From the NCBI RefSeq assembly GCF_947172395.1, contig NC_069109.1, positions 3,743,968-3,807,967 on the forward strand: DNA of 64,000 nt. Reading direction: 5' to 3'. This DNA comes from Bicyclus anynana. Taxonomy: Eukaryota; Arthropoda; Insecta; Lepidoptera; Nymphalidae. Below the pieces are notes generated by a model. It was not told the origin of the DNA and ran no database searches. It saw nothing but the letters and a program-made list of their open reading frames with translations. Both the position numbers and the translations under genes were made by a program. This document shows positions 1 through 11,211 of the stretch, piece by piece (the first letter of the stretch is position 1; every line of letters begins with the position of its first letter).

Positions 1-165
1 TTGCTGAGTGCTATTAGTCAGATAAAAGATAACCAATTATATTCCAGTCCTCTTATACCGTAGTTCTCTAAGCGGGATAATAAAATCGGAATGTGAACTG
101 TGTCAAAAGCTTTTTGCAAATACAAAAATACACCAACAACCTTAATATTACGATCGATACAGCTA
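1..165 (-). pseudogene. LINE reverse transcriptase fragment
   Basis: Read on the minus strand, the first bases encode a run like VFLYLQKAFDTVHIPILL followed by YGIRG, which is the conserved reverse transcriptase block around the first catalytic aspartate (F-D-x-x-KAFDTV) of CR1/Jockey-type LINEs. The reading frame is degenerate and the piece is cut by the window edge on one side. A short scrap of SINE family A tail follows at about 172-207. This is a dead fragment, not a host gene. Confidence 0.7.
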
Positions 166-209
166 ACGTATAGTTTTAGTGAGATTGTAGTCAAGGTAAT
201 AAATAAAAA

Positions 210-722
210 GCAAATTTTGTATATGTAACATTTAATTTTATTAAAAAATATAATTAATTATTATTTATTATCATCACATATTTAAATGCTTATATTTTGT
301 ATCGACAAATTAATAGCACCTTATAACTATATTACATTATATTATTTGTACCTTTAATAGTCTGAGAGCTGTCGCTTAACATGCGAGTAACAGGAAATAT
401 CTGAGAAATAGACAAATTTTAACCGATGGTGGCGCCACAAATTTGATTAACCATATCTACGAATTTACTTTAATTCTCTGGAAATAGTATTTATTCTCTC
501 CCAAGAAATGCAACACTAATATGGATAATAATGGCGGATTGATGACGTTTTCAATGCAGTAGTCGATTTGACGTTTGCTGTCAATTGTCATGTCATAGTT
601 GCTTTATGGGCGCCATCTTGATATAACTCAAAAACTTGGGTTTTAATTTTATTTATTTCTTGATTTATTCACTTATTTAGATTTTAATAAAATCCTTGTA
701 TTTTTTAAATTTTAATGATACG
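210..722. repeat. AT-rich spacer ending in an interspersed repeat
   Basis: About 210-470 is AT-rich and shows nothing I recognise. From about 475 to 722 there is a repeat that recurs in inverted orientation at about 42110-42365, with the shared block GTCAAATCGACTACTGCATT (minus strand here). It behaves like a short non-autonomous element. Confidence 0.5.
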
Positions 723-724
723 GT

Positions 725-891
725 TACGGGTTATAAGAGTGGTCATGAAATGGACCATTTCATTTGGAACGGAAATAGATTTCACTCTGGATTAACACAT
801 AGGCTACTTTTAATCCTGAAAAACTCCATGGTTCCCGCGGGATTTGTGAAAAAATTAAATCCACGCGGAAGTCGCGAGCGTCCGCTAGGTT
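725..891 (+). mobile_element. Helitron 3' end fragment
   Basis: The stretch ends in a degenerate GC-rich hairpin (CGCGGAAGTCGCGAGCGTCC) followed by GCTAGG. This is the form of the terminal hairpin plus CTAGT seen in many Helitron copies in this window. The 5' end is missing. Confidence 0.6.
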
Positions 892-1147
892 ATAAACATC
901 TAATATCTATTAATAAAAATTATAAAATAATTAAACTGCCATATTCTTAATTAATAGTTAATTAATTATTGTATTTGTATAATTATAATAACTATATAAA
1001 AAACTGTTGCCGGCAACTTTTGTCCGTGTAAAATTAAAAAAAAAACTTTTAATTCAGCAAAGTAGCATTGTTTACTTTTCATTATTTACTACATACTTTA
1101 AAACATCCATACTAATAATTTAAATTCAAAAGGTATAATCTGTTAGC

Positions 1148-1350
1148 CCTCATTCGCACGAGAGATTTTTTAACGGACGTTAAAAAAACGTTCAAATATA
1201 GTATGAAGTTTAATAAAGATCTATTTCCAACCCACAAAATTGAAAACTGCTCGAAAAAAAGCGTCGTCTTTAAAACGCTGTCGTTTTTCACGACGTTAAA
1301 TTACGTCTTTTTTAACGTCCGTTAAAAAAACTCTCGTGCGAATGAGGTCT
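1148..1350. mobile_element. MITE with CTCATTCGCACGAGAG inverted repeats
   Basis: The two ends are inverted copies: CTCATTCGCACGAGAG, a T run, then AACGGACGTTAAAAAA at the left, and the reverse complement at the right. The interior is about 120 bp, AT-rich, with no ORF. It is a non-autonomous DNA transposon of unassigned superfamily. Confidence 0.75.
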
Positions 1351-1364
1351 TATCTTTTTATGAC

Positions 1365-1505
1365 TAAACCGTTGAACCAATTTGATAAACTGGACCTTGG
1401 AAGCAGAACTTTGGCCACATTTTATACCCGAAAAGTCCATAATTCCCACTGAATTTGTAAAAAAAAATTATTTCACGCGGACAAAGACGCGTGCGTCCGC
1501 TAGTT
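1365..1505 (+). mobile_element. Helitron 3' fragment
   Basis: The segment ends ACGCGGACAAAGACGCGTGC followed by GTCCGCTAGT, which is the Helitron terminal hairpin and CTAGT end. The remainder resembles the 3' portion of other copies here. Confidence 0.65.
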
Positions 1506-1619
1506 GTTTTTTTATAAAATTCTATGCTAAACAAATAAGTGTGAAATTGGGACATTTACGACACAAAAAACCTATAGTTTCAACCAATCATTTTATACTA
1601 TAGATATGGCATTCATCAT

Positions 1620-1905
1620 TTGCAACCCATAATCGGCTCACTGGTGAGCTCGAGTCTCCTCTCAGAATGAGAGGGGTTAGGCCAATAGTCCACCACGCTG
1701 GGCCAATGCGGATTGGCAGACTTCACATATGCAGAGAATTAAGAAAATTCTCTGGTGTGCAGGTTTCCTCACGATGTTTTCCTTCACTGTTTGAGACACG
1801 TGATATTTAATTTCTTAAAATGCACACAACTGAGGTGCATGTCCCGAACCCACACCCTCTGGAATCAGAGTCAGAGGTCATATCCTCTGGGCTACCACGG
1901 CTCTA
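1620..1905 (-). repeat. SINE family B (tRNA-derived)
   Basis: On the minus strand the head looks like a decayed tRNA promoter (box A near TAGCCCAGAGGATATGACCT). It is followed by the body shared with the copies at 25778, 28857, 44187 and 56319 and ends ...GAGCCGATTATGGGTT. The box B region is partly deleted in this copy. Confidence 0.75.
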
Positions 1906-1923
1906 CATACATATCTATCTATT

Positions 1924-2281
1924 CTATACTTATAATAAATCTGTAGAGAGGTCAATTCTGTACATGAAATATATTTCCAAAATAACAATCAGGGGATGAT
2001 TAGTGATCAATACTGATGCCTGAAATGCAATCAGTACAATTTTGGTCTGTCTGTCTTTTCGTTATAGAAACAAAAACTACTCGACGGATTTTAACGAAAC
2101 TTGGTACAATTATTCTTCAAACTCCTGGGCAGGTTATAGTATACTGTTCATCACGCTACGATCAATAGGAGCAGAGCAGTGAAGGGAAATGTTGGGAAAA
2201 CGGGAGAAGTTACTCCATTTTTACAGCGATACTACTGTAAGAGCCGGATTAAAGAGGCCTAAGGGCGGGGCGTCCGCTAGT
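1924..2281 (+). mobile_element. Non-autonomous Helitron, short type
   Basis: Starts TCTATACTTATAATAAATC and ends GGGGCGTCCGCTAGT. It matches the copy at 30634-31027 over most of its length, including CTACTCGACGGATTTTAACG. There is no ORF. Confidence 0.7.
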
Positions 2282-2536
2282 ATATAAAATATTGTAAGTA
2301 TACACAAAATTGTGTGCCTCCAGAGGAGTAGCTAAGTTTTAAGAAAATTTTGTAGGCACGTAACATATCTAATAGTATAAAATCATTGGTTTCAACCATC
2401 AACCATTTCTAGACCCTAAATATTATGATATTCCAGTAATATTCGATATATTGTAATGACAAAATTGTATCACTTTTGTTTGTACCATAGATAATATCAG
2501 TGTGATAAACATATTAATATTAAAAAAAAAACGAAC

Positions 2537-2752
2537 CGAGTTTACTCTTTCAGATCGACTGTCTAAATAGTGTATGTAGTCCCGCAGCATACACTGTGTA
2601 CGTCTCAGTACTTACGAATGAAAAGTGAAAGGTGCGCAGAATAGGTTGCGCACAAAAAACGTAACGCTGTCAATCGAATTTTACTGCCCATATTTTTTTC
2701 ATACCGGGGGCTATATATGAATAATCGATTCTTAAGGAGTAAACTCCAATTA
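2537..2752. mobile_element. MITE with GAGTTTAC / GTAAACTC ends
   Basis: The ends are inverted copies (GAGTTTACTC at left, GAGTAAACTC at right). The interior matches the element at 55608-55918, for example CATACCGGGGGCTATATATG. It has no coding capacity. Confidence 0.65.
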
Positions 2753-2759
2753 AAATTAT

Positions 2760-3104
2760 TTACATTCTATAGTATTCACTCCTAGCATGGTCTTTCCGAC
2801 TAGGAGAACAGGAAAAGTCATATGTTCTAAATAAAAAATTAGTACAAATAAATACACCTTTTACTCTTTAGTACCTACCCCTGTACTACTACAGTTCGTG
2901 CACTATAGCATGGTGACAGTTCGTTTCACTCTTGAAAGTTTGTCGCGATTCCCCACGATACGTGTTATGAATGTCATAGGGCAACTGTCACCCGCACCGT
3001 GCTACAGCGCACAGTAGGTTGACTCAGCTATGTGAAATGTCTATTAGTTCGACATAAAAGAATAGAAAATAAATGAGTGTGCTGTAGTCACTTGTTGTCT
3101 AGTC
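2760..3104. other. Unassigned spacer
   Basis: I see no gene or recognisable repeat in this stretch before the minisatellite begins. Confidence 0.5.
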
Positions 3105-4510
3105 AGCTAGTGTTAGCTAATATCACCATGAAATTGATAGATGTAAGCTAATATCAACATGAAATTGATATGTGATAGCTAATATTAACAACAAATTGAT
3201 AGCTGTTAGCTATTATCACCATGAGATTGGTAGTTGTTAGCTAATATCACCATGATAGCTGTTAACTAATATCAATACAAGATTGGTAGCTGTCAGCTAA
3301 TATCACCATGAAATTGATAACTGTTAACTAATATCAACATGAGACTGATAGCTGTTAGCTAATATCAACACGAGATTGGTAGCTGTTACCTAATATCAAC
3401 ATGAGATTGGTAGCTGTCAGCTAATATCAACATGAAATTGGTAGCTGTTAGCTTATATCAACATGAGATTGGTATCGGTTAGCTAATATCAACATGAAAT
3501 TGATAGCTTAGCTAATGTCAACATGAAATTGATAGCTGTTAGCTAATATCAACATGAAATTGATAACTGTTAACTAATATCAACATGAGACTGATAGCTG
3601 TTAGCTAATATCAACATGAGACTGATAGCTGTTAGCTATTATCAACATGAAATTGATAACTGTTAACTAATATCAACATGAGACTGATAGCTGTTAGCTA
3701 ATATCAACATGAGATTGGTAGCCATTAGCTAATATCAACACGTGATTGGTAGCTGTTAGCTAATATCAACACGAGATTGGTAGCTTTTAGCTAATATCAA
3801 CACGTGATTGGTAGCTGTTAGCTAATATCAACACGAGATTGGTAGCTGTTAGCTTATATCAACATGAGATTGGTATCGGTTAGCTAATATCAACATGAGA
3901 CTGATAGCCATTAGCTAATATCAACACGTGATTGGTCAGCTAATATCAACATGAGACTGATAGCTGTTAGCTAATATCAACATGAGACTGATAGCTGTTA
4001 GCTATTATCAACATGAAATTGATAACTGTTAACTAATATCAACATGAGACTGATAGCTGTTAGCTAATATCAACATGAGATTGGTAGCCATTAGCTAATA
4101 TCAACACGTGATTGGTAGCTGTTAGCTAATATCAACACGAGATTGGTAGCTTTTAGCTAATATCAACACGTGATTGGTAGCTGTTAGCTAATATCAACAC
4201 GAGATTGGTAGCTGTTAGCTTATATCAACATGAGATTGGTATCGGTTAGCTAATATCAACATGAGACTGATAGCCATTAGCTAATATCAACACGTGATTG
4301 GTCAGCTAATATCAACACGTGATTGGTCAGCTAATATCAACATGAGACTGATAGCCATTAGCTAATATCAACACGTGATTGGTCAGCTAATATTAACATG
4401 AGATTGATAGCTGTAAGCTAATATCAACATGAGATTGGTAGCTGTTAGCTAATATCAACATGAGATTGGTAGCTGTTAGCTAATATGAACATGAGATTGG
4501 CAGCTGTGTG
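3105..4510 (+). repeat. 31-bp minisatellite with a 366-bp higher-order repeat
   Basis: About 45 tandem units of roughly 31 bp, each built around GTTAGCTAATATCAACATGA and GATTGGTAGCT, with point variants (ACATGAG, ACACGAG, ACACGTG) and some shortened units. A block beginning at 3631 is repeated at 3997, an offset of 366 bp, with no difference visible by eye over about 310 bp. So roughly twelve units were copied together recently. There is no ORF. Confidence 0.95.
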
Positions 4511-4984
4511 TTGTATTAATAATAAATAAGCTGCCTGCTGCCATTACATTGAGCTAAACATGAAATCATTACGAACATGAATTTATTGCTTACTTTATAA
4601 TACTTAAATACTTTTTGTATAAAAAATGGATCCCAAATCCGTACAGTATAATAATTATCTAGTACAAAAAATGCATTTTATTTTTTACAATTAGTAGATA
4701 TCTACTTTATATTTACAAATAGTAGATCAGGCACTTTTTCAATGTATGTATATTTTTTTTTTATATATAGCTCGACTCTGACATATAAATGTGTGACATG
4801 AAAAAAACGACAAATTAATAAAATACAAGTGTGCTATATATATTTGATGTTATTCATTTGCCACACAGTAATAGAATCTATTTCTGACTAAATGGTACGG
4901 TCTCGTAGATCATGAATTAAATTAAGCGAAATTTAAGATTCGATTATACGTATACTAACAGTAGCCTGTCAATATATATATAAC
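4511..4984. other. AT-rich spacer
   Basis: AT-rich DNA between the minisatellite and a LINE fragment. I see no gene in it. Confidence 0.5.
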
Positions 4985-5527
4985 AGTATAGTATATGTAA
5001 GACAAAATATTAATTTGTACAAACGAAAAGGAGATTTAAACCCACGTCTTACTAGACACAGGCATAAGTTAGTTATTTCTGCATATCGTCTCCAAAGAGT
5101 TAAAAAATCTTTTGTAGGTTTGGGTGTACTCTTCTATAATAAGATCCCCAAGACTGTGATGGACCTGCCAATGCATAGCTTTAAGCAATGTGTTAAAAAA
5201 CATTTACTTAGTCGAGGGTACTACAACATTGATGAGTTCCTTAATGATAAAGATGCTTGAAGGTCGTTGGATCAGCTTCCACCTTCACACAGAAAGTAAA
5301 ACTATAATAAATGTAAACAGTAATTGTTATCAATTGTAAATTATAATACTGTATGACTTTTTCAAAAGAGCAACTGTTGAGTTTCTTGCCGGTATCTTCT
5401 CAGCAGAACCTGCCTTCCGAACCGGTGGTAGAATCTTTACAAATAGTCAACTGACGTGTCAAAAGTGCTTGTAAACTGAGCCTACTTGAAATAAATGATT
5501 TTTGATTTTTGATTTTGATTTTGATAC
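4985..5527 (+). pseudogene. 5'-truncated LINE: ORF2 C-terminus and 3' UTR
   Basis: An 81-codon open stretch (5015-5260) encodes the C-terminal tail of a CR1-group LINE polyprotein, with the usual SFVGLGVLFYNKIPKTV and YYNIDEFLNDKDA blocks. It is followed by a 3' UTR and a TGATTTTTGATTTTGATTTT tail. The same 3' UTR appears in reverse at 46040-46240. The 5' truncation is typical of LINE insertions. It is not a host gene. Confidence 0.75.
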
Positions 5528-5669
5528 AGCTAAAAAAAAACACAAGAATGGTAAAATGACTTAAACTTCAGACAGGCTAACACTTGATGGTTCCAAATAG
5601 AGAATCTGTCTAGCTACTACCTAGAGTTAAAACCTATCTAGGTTGGAAAATTTACAAAGAACTACGAGT

Positions 5670-6430
5670 ACAACCCCCTAACACTTTCTACGAAAGCTGG
5701 TTCAAAGTTATTATAGAACCACGTCTTGCTTGACAATCATTATCCATCCATAAAGTAATTGTTTTTAAATGTAGATATGTATGTAAACTAATGGATGGTT
5801 GGGAAGATTACAGAGATAACTTTGAACCACCTCTTGCCTGGCAATGATACCAAAAACTGCTGAATATTTAAATGTATTCTGCTAACATCCAAGATCTATA
5901 TGACTCTGGCTTACTAGCCAATCATATATTTGTGTTGTTTTAGACTACCTCGGTTTCCCTTCTGGGAAAGCTAGTTCAAAGATAACTTTGAACCATCTAT
6001 TGCCTGGCAATAAAAAAAGTTTAAAAAAAATTCTGCTGAATATTTTTCATGTATTATGCTAATGTCCAAAATCTATATTACTCTGGCAAAGCAGCCAGTA
6101 TTGTTTTGTATTATCATATAAACTTGTGTTGTTTTAGAATGCCTTTGTTTCTCTTCTGGCGAAGCTGGTTCAAAGATAACTTAACCATCTATTACCTGGC
6201 GATCAAAAAAGTTTTAAAAAAGTCTGCTGAATACTTTTTATGTAATATGCTAATGTCCAAAATCTATATTACTCTGGCAAAGCAGCTAGTATTGACCATA
6301 TAGACTTGTGTTGTTTTAGAATGCCTTTGTTTCTCTTCTGGGGAAGCTGGTTCAAAGAAAGCTTTGAACCACCCGTTGCCTGGCAACAATACCTATTGTG
6401 CAACATCCAAATTTCTTAGTAAATCAGCCA
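5670..6430 (-). pseudogene. Tandem decayed copies of part of the SNX16 PX exon
   Basis: Five degenerate copies (near 5680, 5805, 5950, 6150 and 6330) resemble bases of about 6780-6935 inside the neighbouring SNX16 exon. Each carries a form of GGTTCAAAG-N-CTTTGAACC followed by TGCCTGGCAA. The central ones continue into CAAAATCTATATTACTCTGG, which matches exon bases near 6893. Spacing is about 125-185 bp. Copies have frame breaks, so they are not usable exons. They lie downstream of the gene's stop codon. Confidence 0.75.
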
Positions 6431-6501
6431 ATTGCGATTGCGGTGATTTGGTGTCCCATTTCAAAGAAAAAACACCAAAAGCACGTTTTAATGACAAAAA
6501 G

Positions 6502-8112
6502 CTACAAATTCGCCGATTTATTCGTACAGCAAGTTGGACAATTCTTAACTTGGTCCTCCAATTGGGACACACGTTTCTGCAAATGCATAATAGTTGCGTC
6601 CTTCTGTTTCAGTTGCACTTTGAGGGTACTAATAGAATCTTCTAGAGCGCCATAAACGGCTTGCACCTCAGGCTGGTAGCTGAAAACCTGCGGTGGTTCA
6701 TCCAAACAGAAGAACTCCCTAACTATCGGATGATTGGGCAGTTTACTTAATATTGCATTGACGAATATCTGTAATCCCCTAACCCTTTCTTCTAAGAATG
6801 CCGGTTCAAAGTTATCTCTGAACCATCTCTTGCCTGGCAATGGCAACATTAGGTTCGGCTGTTGATTTTTCACTCTGTTGTACAAACGGACAAAATCTGT
6901 ATATCTACGGAATACTAGCCAAGATTGGTCCCTCTTGTCGTCTTCAACTTTCAGTTTGTATATTGTAAACCTGGCCCGTTCCTCCATAACCTCATAACCT
7001 ACAATGGGAATGCGTAGAGATTCGAATTTCTTTATCTCCGTCGTGTGGAGATTTAAATCTATATTTGAAATGCTGTTTTGTACTGACGTTACCTCGGTGT
7101 ATATGTCGTTTATGTTGTTCATTGATTTGTAATGGCTTCTTGGCAGTTGTATTGACCTGAAAAAAATATTTATTAAACTAATTTTAAATACAGGTGAACC
7201 AGCTTAACACATTCACTGCGATACGAGGTATAAACTTTGTGCGTCTAGCGTCTTCAAGAGTTAGGAGGTCACAGGAGGTCAAATACACTAATTTTTATAA
7301 CTATGTATGTGTACATTAGTCGTTATATTTTACACTATCCCCCACCCATATCCCGTATAATACGCTTTCCCATCTAAGACGCGTTTTTAGTTCGGTCTTT
7401 GTATTATATCCCGTCATATCCCGTCTAAGACGCGTTTTTAGTTCGTTCCCTGCGAAATCGTATTAAACGGGTTCTACTGTAGTTTAAAAAACACGCTTTT
7501 AGCACGCACTGAAAATTACAAGTATTGGATTTAAGTGATTTTTTTTGTATTCCTGACTGGAAACCCTTTCATTTTATATCCATATCATGGGGGTGGATTT
7601 CTAACAGCCAGTCCGCCATATTGCATTTGTGATGACGTTTCTAAGCTAGTCATGTATTGTCATCAGAACTCAGAGCGTGTGCAAAATTTCATCCTAATCG
7701 AAGACCGGGAAGTTGGTCAAATTAAGATTCCAAGATTTTCTTACATACATAGTTACAAGAGAAGCTAACATAAAGCGTGTAAAAAAAAACTCCATAAATA
7801 AAATTAATAATTATAATTGCATTGTAATTGATAAAAATGTTATGCAATAGCTTTACCGTGGCAGTACCCGAATGCCACACATATTTTTTTTTTAATATTA
7901 TACAGATAAATAATACTTTACCTTCTCGGTGGGCCTTCATTGTCCGACTGTGACTGTTTATACGTAGTTCTATAGTATTTGTTGAACTTGGTGATGGGAT
8001 CAGATGATGAGCTCTCGCTGGATGTTGAGGACACTTCGTTGTTCATGTGGTCCCTGGGCCCGTTGTCTGTTAGCAGGATGCGTTTCGATTCTATCTGTTG
8101 TATTGTTGCCAT
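6502..8112 (-). CDS. Snx16: Sorting nexin 16 (PX domain, coiled coil)
   Basis: Sorting nexin 16 binds endosomal phosphatidylinositol 3-phosphate and helps sort cargo in the endosomal pathway. Two coding exons: 8112-7922 and 7156-6502 (complement), with a GT donor at 7921/7920 and a TTTTTTCAG acceptor ending at 7157. Phases match, giving 281 aa. Residues 1-60 are serine-rich and look disordered. A PX domain spans about residues 110-218, with the R-R-Y basic motif (147-149), the proline-rich loop LPLPGKRW (about 168-175) and a downstream basic R at 188. A coiled coil covers about 230-267. PX plus C-terminal coiled coil and the total length fit SNX16. A TTTTTGGTTCCAG acceptor 14 bp before the ATG suggests a 5' UTR exon further upstream. 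Decayed partial copies of the PX exon lie downstream at 5670-6430. Confidence 0.87.
7495..7757. repeat. Interspersed repeat (CATATCATGGGGGTGG family) in SNX16 intron
   Basis: Shares CCATATCATGGGGGTGGATT, CAGCCAGTCCGCCAT and CAGAACTCAGAGCGTGTGC with copies at 15650, 27725 and 52250. It begins with an AGCACGCACT-like end and stops near an ACATACATAG-like end. There is no ORF of its own. It is a non-autonomous element of unknown class. Confidence 0.65.
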
Positions 8113-8574
8113 CTTGGTTTTGCTGGAACCAAAAAATACTACTTATGGTAGAAGACGCATGTCATTTCATAACTTACTTATTTTAAATTTAGTATAGTTT
8201 GTGTTGGTTATATAAAACATATTAACCATATCTAATTGTTCTAAGCTTATTTTTTTTTTTTTTGTTCTGTTTATCTCATGCAATCAGTCGGCAGACTATG
8301 AGCAAAGCTGTTGTAGAAAAATTTGGCGATTAGAAGCAACATTCCCCAGCGGGAGCAGCTCCATGTAAGTGTCATATATGGCTTTTAATCAAGTATTTGC
8401 CGTCCCTTCAATCGCTGTATCGACTGTGGTATTGTTAATTGAACAGCCAGGTGGCTCGGATGGTTTCTGAGTCTAATAATTATAATTATTATTAGGTGTG
8501 AAATGACTAGTGTGATTTATATCCTCATTTTTAATTTTTTTGTTAGTAAACAGTATTCATCAAGATAGGCTGTA

Positions 8575-8960
8575 GTATAGGGTAGTTGACTCATATCAAA
8601 TTTAATATAAACAATATTAATTTCATATACTATGTGGAATAAGGAGGCAAAATATATTGGATATCAAGTAATAAAAGTTAAGAATTTGTTATAAAACCTA
8701 ATTAAAAAATCATGTATTTATTCAAATGTTCATTTTGTGACATGTTCACAATGTTACTTACTAAATATTAAACTAATTATTAACTAATAAATTTCGGTCA
8801 AACGCTCCATTTGGTAGAGGATTAGTTAACATGACGTCATGAAACAGTTGAGACTAAAGACCATCATTGCTGACAGTGTTTTGGGTCGTATTGTCAAAAA
8901 AATGTTTAAAAATTTAAATTATCATAATTTCGGCCCAGTTGGTCAATGAGCGGAGAAGAG
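8575..8960. mobile_element. MITE with CRE-like TGACGTCA sites
   Basis: Begins GGGTAGTTGACTCATATC and shares its body with copies at 13862, 24543, 41511 and 53723. It includes a TGACGTCATGAAACAGTTGA segment. The right end is decayed here. Confidence 0.65.
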
Positions 8961-9275
8961 GATTGTTGATTGATCATCAAGGAATTCCTTAACCCTGCAT
9001 CCAGTAGTCACAAGTCCTGGACTTTGCTTGGTGTTTTTCTCTCTACCACGCGATGGACCCAGCACCTGCACGGTCATATGGAATGCTAAGATATTCGTCT
9101 GCACTCCTAATACAGCATTTCCCGACTAGTTGGAGGGGAATTGGAATATTGGTCATATTTAAAAAGATATGCAAATACTTATTTTTTTTTAAGAAAAATA
9201 AATAATTGTTACATCCATTTTGTGCAATGAAACTGTAACAACCAAATGGTAAGAGAGGCATGTCATTTTGTAACA
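8961..9275. repeat. Interspersed repeat shared with 46500-46680
   Basis: The blocks CTCTACCACGCGATGGACCC and ATGGAATGCTAAGATATT recur at 46610-46680. The class is unknown, and the short ORF across it is not convincing as a gene. Confidence 0.5.
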
Positions 9276-9514
9276 ACATAACTGAGTTACCAAAGACTTT
9301 ATAATATAATCAGTAAAGTTATGTAAACACTTACATCATAGCTAATGAGATTAAATATTGCAATGAACTTATATTGTGCAAATAGGATAGAAAACATCTT
9401 TGTTTACAAGTTTTGCAAATGTATTTACTTGGCGTGTATATGCTCTTATCTTTAAAATATATATCATAGTCACTAGTTACATATTTTATTTTATTAGAAT
9501 ATTTATCATACAAC

Positions 9515-9826
9515 ATAATGATATATTATATATATTAGTTTATTTTATGATATTTATAATTATTGTATAATTTGTGTATTATAGTTTATGTATTAGTGTG
9601 TAGTTATTTGTATGTATGTATAATGTACATTATTATTACGTACACACCACCTACAGTTGTCCTAATAAGTTCCTAAGCCTAAGGTTGCTTGGAAGAGATC
9701 GCTACTAAGCGATAAGGCCGCCTTTTGTATTGTACTTTTTCTTATGTTTCTGTTTTGCTTGTTTTCTTTTATTTTTTGTGGTGTACAAATAAAGAGTATT
9801 AAATAAATAAATAAATAAAAATATGT
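9515..9826 (+). mobile_element. RTE-type LINE 3' end
   Basis: Contains GGAAGAGATCGCTACTAAGC and GATAAGGCCGCCTTTTGTAT, then a GTGGTGTACAAATAAAGAGT tail and TAAA repeats. The reverse complement of this unit sits at 17063-17362. This is a 5'-truncated LINE end. Confidence 0.65.
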
Positions 9827-9879
9827 AAGGTACTAGCAGACGCCCGCGACTTCATACTCATGGATTCAGCATACATTTT

Positions 9880-10110
9880 GGCTAGTGGGAGGCTTCGGCC
9901 GTAGCTAGTTACCACCCTATTGACAAAGACGATTGACTATTGACGACGACGCCAAGCGATTTAACATTCCGGTATGATGTGTAGAAACCGAAAGGGGTGT
10001 GGATTTTCATCCTCCTCTTAACAAGTTAGCCCGCTTCCATCTTAGATTGCATCATCAAGTACCATCAGGTGAGATTGTAGTCATGAGTTAACTCGTAAAG
10101 AATAAAAAAA
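9880..10110 (+). repeat. SINE family A, 5'-truncated
   Basis: Body of the family A SINE (GTAGCTAGTTACCACCCT, GAAAGGGGTGTGGATTTTCA, CAAGTTAGCCCGCTTCCATC). The tRNA-like head is missing. A reversed Helitron 3' hairpin scrap (CTAGCAGACGCCCGCGACTT) lies just before it at about 9832. Confidence 0.7.
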
Positions 10111-10129
10111 TACCTTTTACCAATTAAAC

Positions 10130-10288
10130 CAGTACCACTGATGAATGAACAGATTTGGATAAAAATTGATATAGAGATAAATTGGAGCTTGGATCAGTAT
10201 ATGGGTTACTTTATATTTCGGAAAAATCCAAATATCCCGTGGGATTTGTGGAAGTAACGCAGAGGAAGTTTTGAGCGTCCGTTAGTTA
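10130..10288 (+). mobile_element. Helitron 3' fragment, decayed
   Basis: Ends GTTTTGAGCGTCCGTTAGTT, a mutated form of the terminal hairpin and CTAGT end. Confidence 0.45.
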
Positions 10289-11211
10289 TAGATGAAAAAT
10301 AACTAAAAACATGGTTCAACAAGTGGGGTGTGAATCATAATATTTAAATTTTATAACACTAAAGAATAATTGTTTAGAAATGCAAATTACATTCTCATAG
10401 ACAAAGTGTCCTTCAATAGGGGACATATTACTTACTTGATATTCGAACTCCGCCTTATTTGAATAAAGAATCACCGAACTCCCATACTATATTCGTTATT
10501 GTACCACTAGAGATTTTGTTTTTTATATCCTTACGTACATAACACAGTATTCGTATCGTTATTCACATAAAAACACTTTTGAGCAACTTTTGAACAGATT
10601 AATGTAAACAATATTGTCTAATTCGATTTAGTGATATTTAGACGACATCACAAAACAACACAAAGACAACAAAACAAAAAAAAGATTGACATGACAGACT
10701 GAAAGGACAGTACACAATACACATGATGACATTCAAGCCACAGATTCAGAGTGAATCTCATGCTCAGTAGGGATGTCTAAAACCGGTTTTCACCGGTTTT
10801 TCATGCCGTTTTAACTGTCATTATTTATTTTAAAAGAAACAAAATAGTAAGATTTAATTGTAATTTGTTCCTGTGTTTATCAAAACGTGCCTGCAAGCGC
10901 GCTGAATATTTGTAATTTTGTAAGTAGTTTAACGGGTAAAGGGATCCCTAATCCCTCTCTCTACCTATATCCATAGCCAAAATAATTAATTTGCACTTGT
11001 CATTAACACTGTCAACGACTGCAAAAATATACTAGTCTATAGTGATCTGTGAATATAATAGTCTGTGTCTCTGTGTTGTGATCGAAATTTGAAAATAATT
11101 TCAATAAATCATAAGTTTAAATAATTTTTAATAGACTAATAATACTTTGAAACGAATTTCTTTAATAATTAAAACAGAAGTATAATATAATTTATAATAT
11201 TACCAATTACA
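10289..11211. promoter_or_regulatory. Divergent SNX16 / WDR83 upstream region
   Basis: This interval separates two divergently oriented genes and probably holds promoters for both. A minus-strand donor-like AA|GTAAGT at 10435 could end a noncoding first exon of SNX16. No TATA box or start site is certain. The assignment is inferred from gene arrangement only. Confidence 0.3.

Noticed and set aside
3105..4510. Regular 31-bp repeats as a CRISPR array
   Set aside because: The repeats are contiguous with no unique spacers, and the window is eukaryotic (introns, SINEs, Helitrons). It is a minisatellite.
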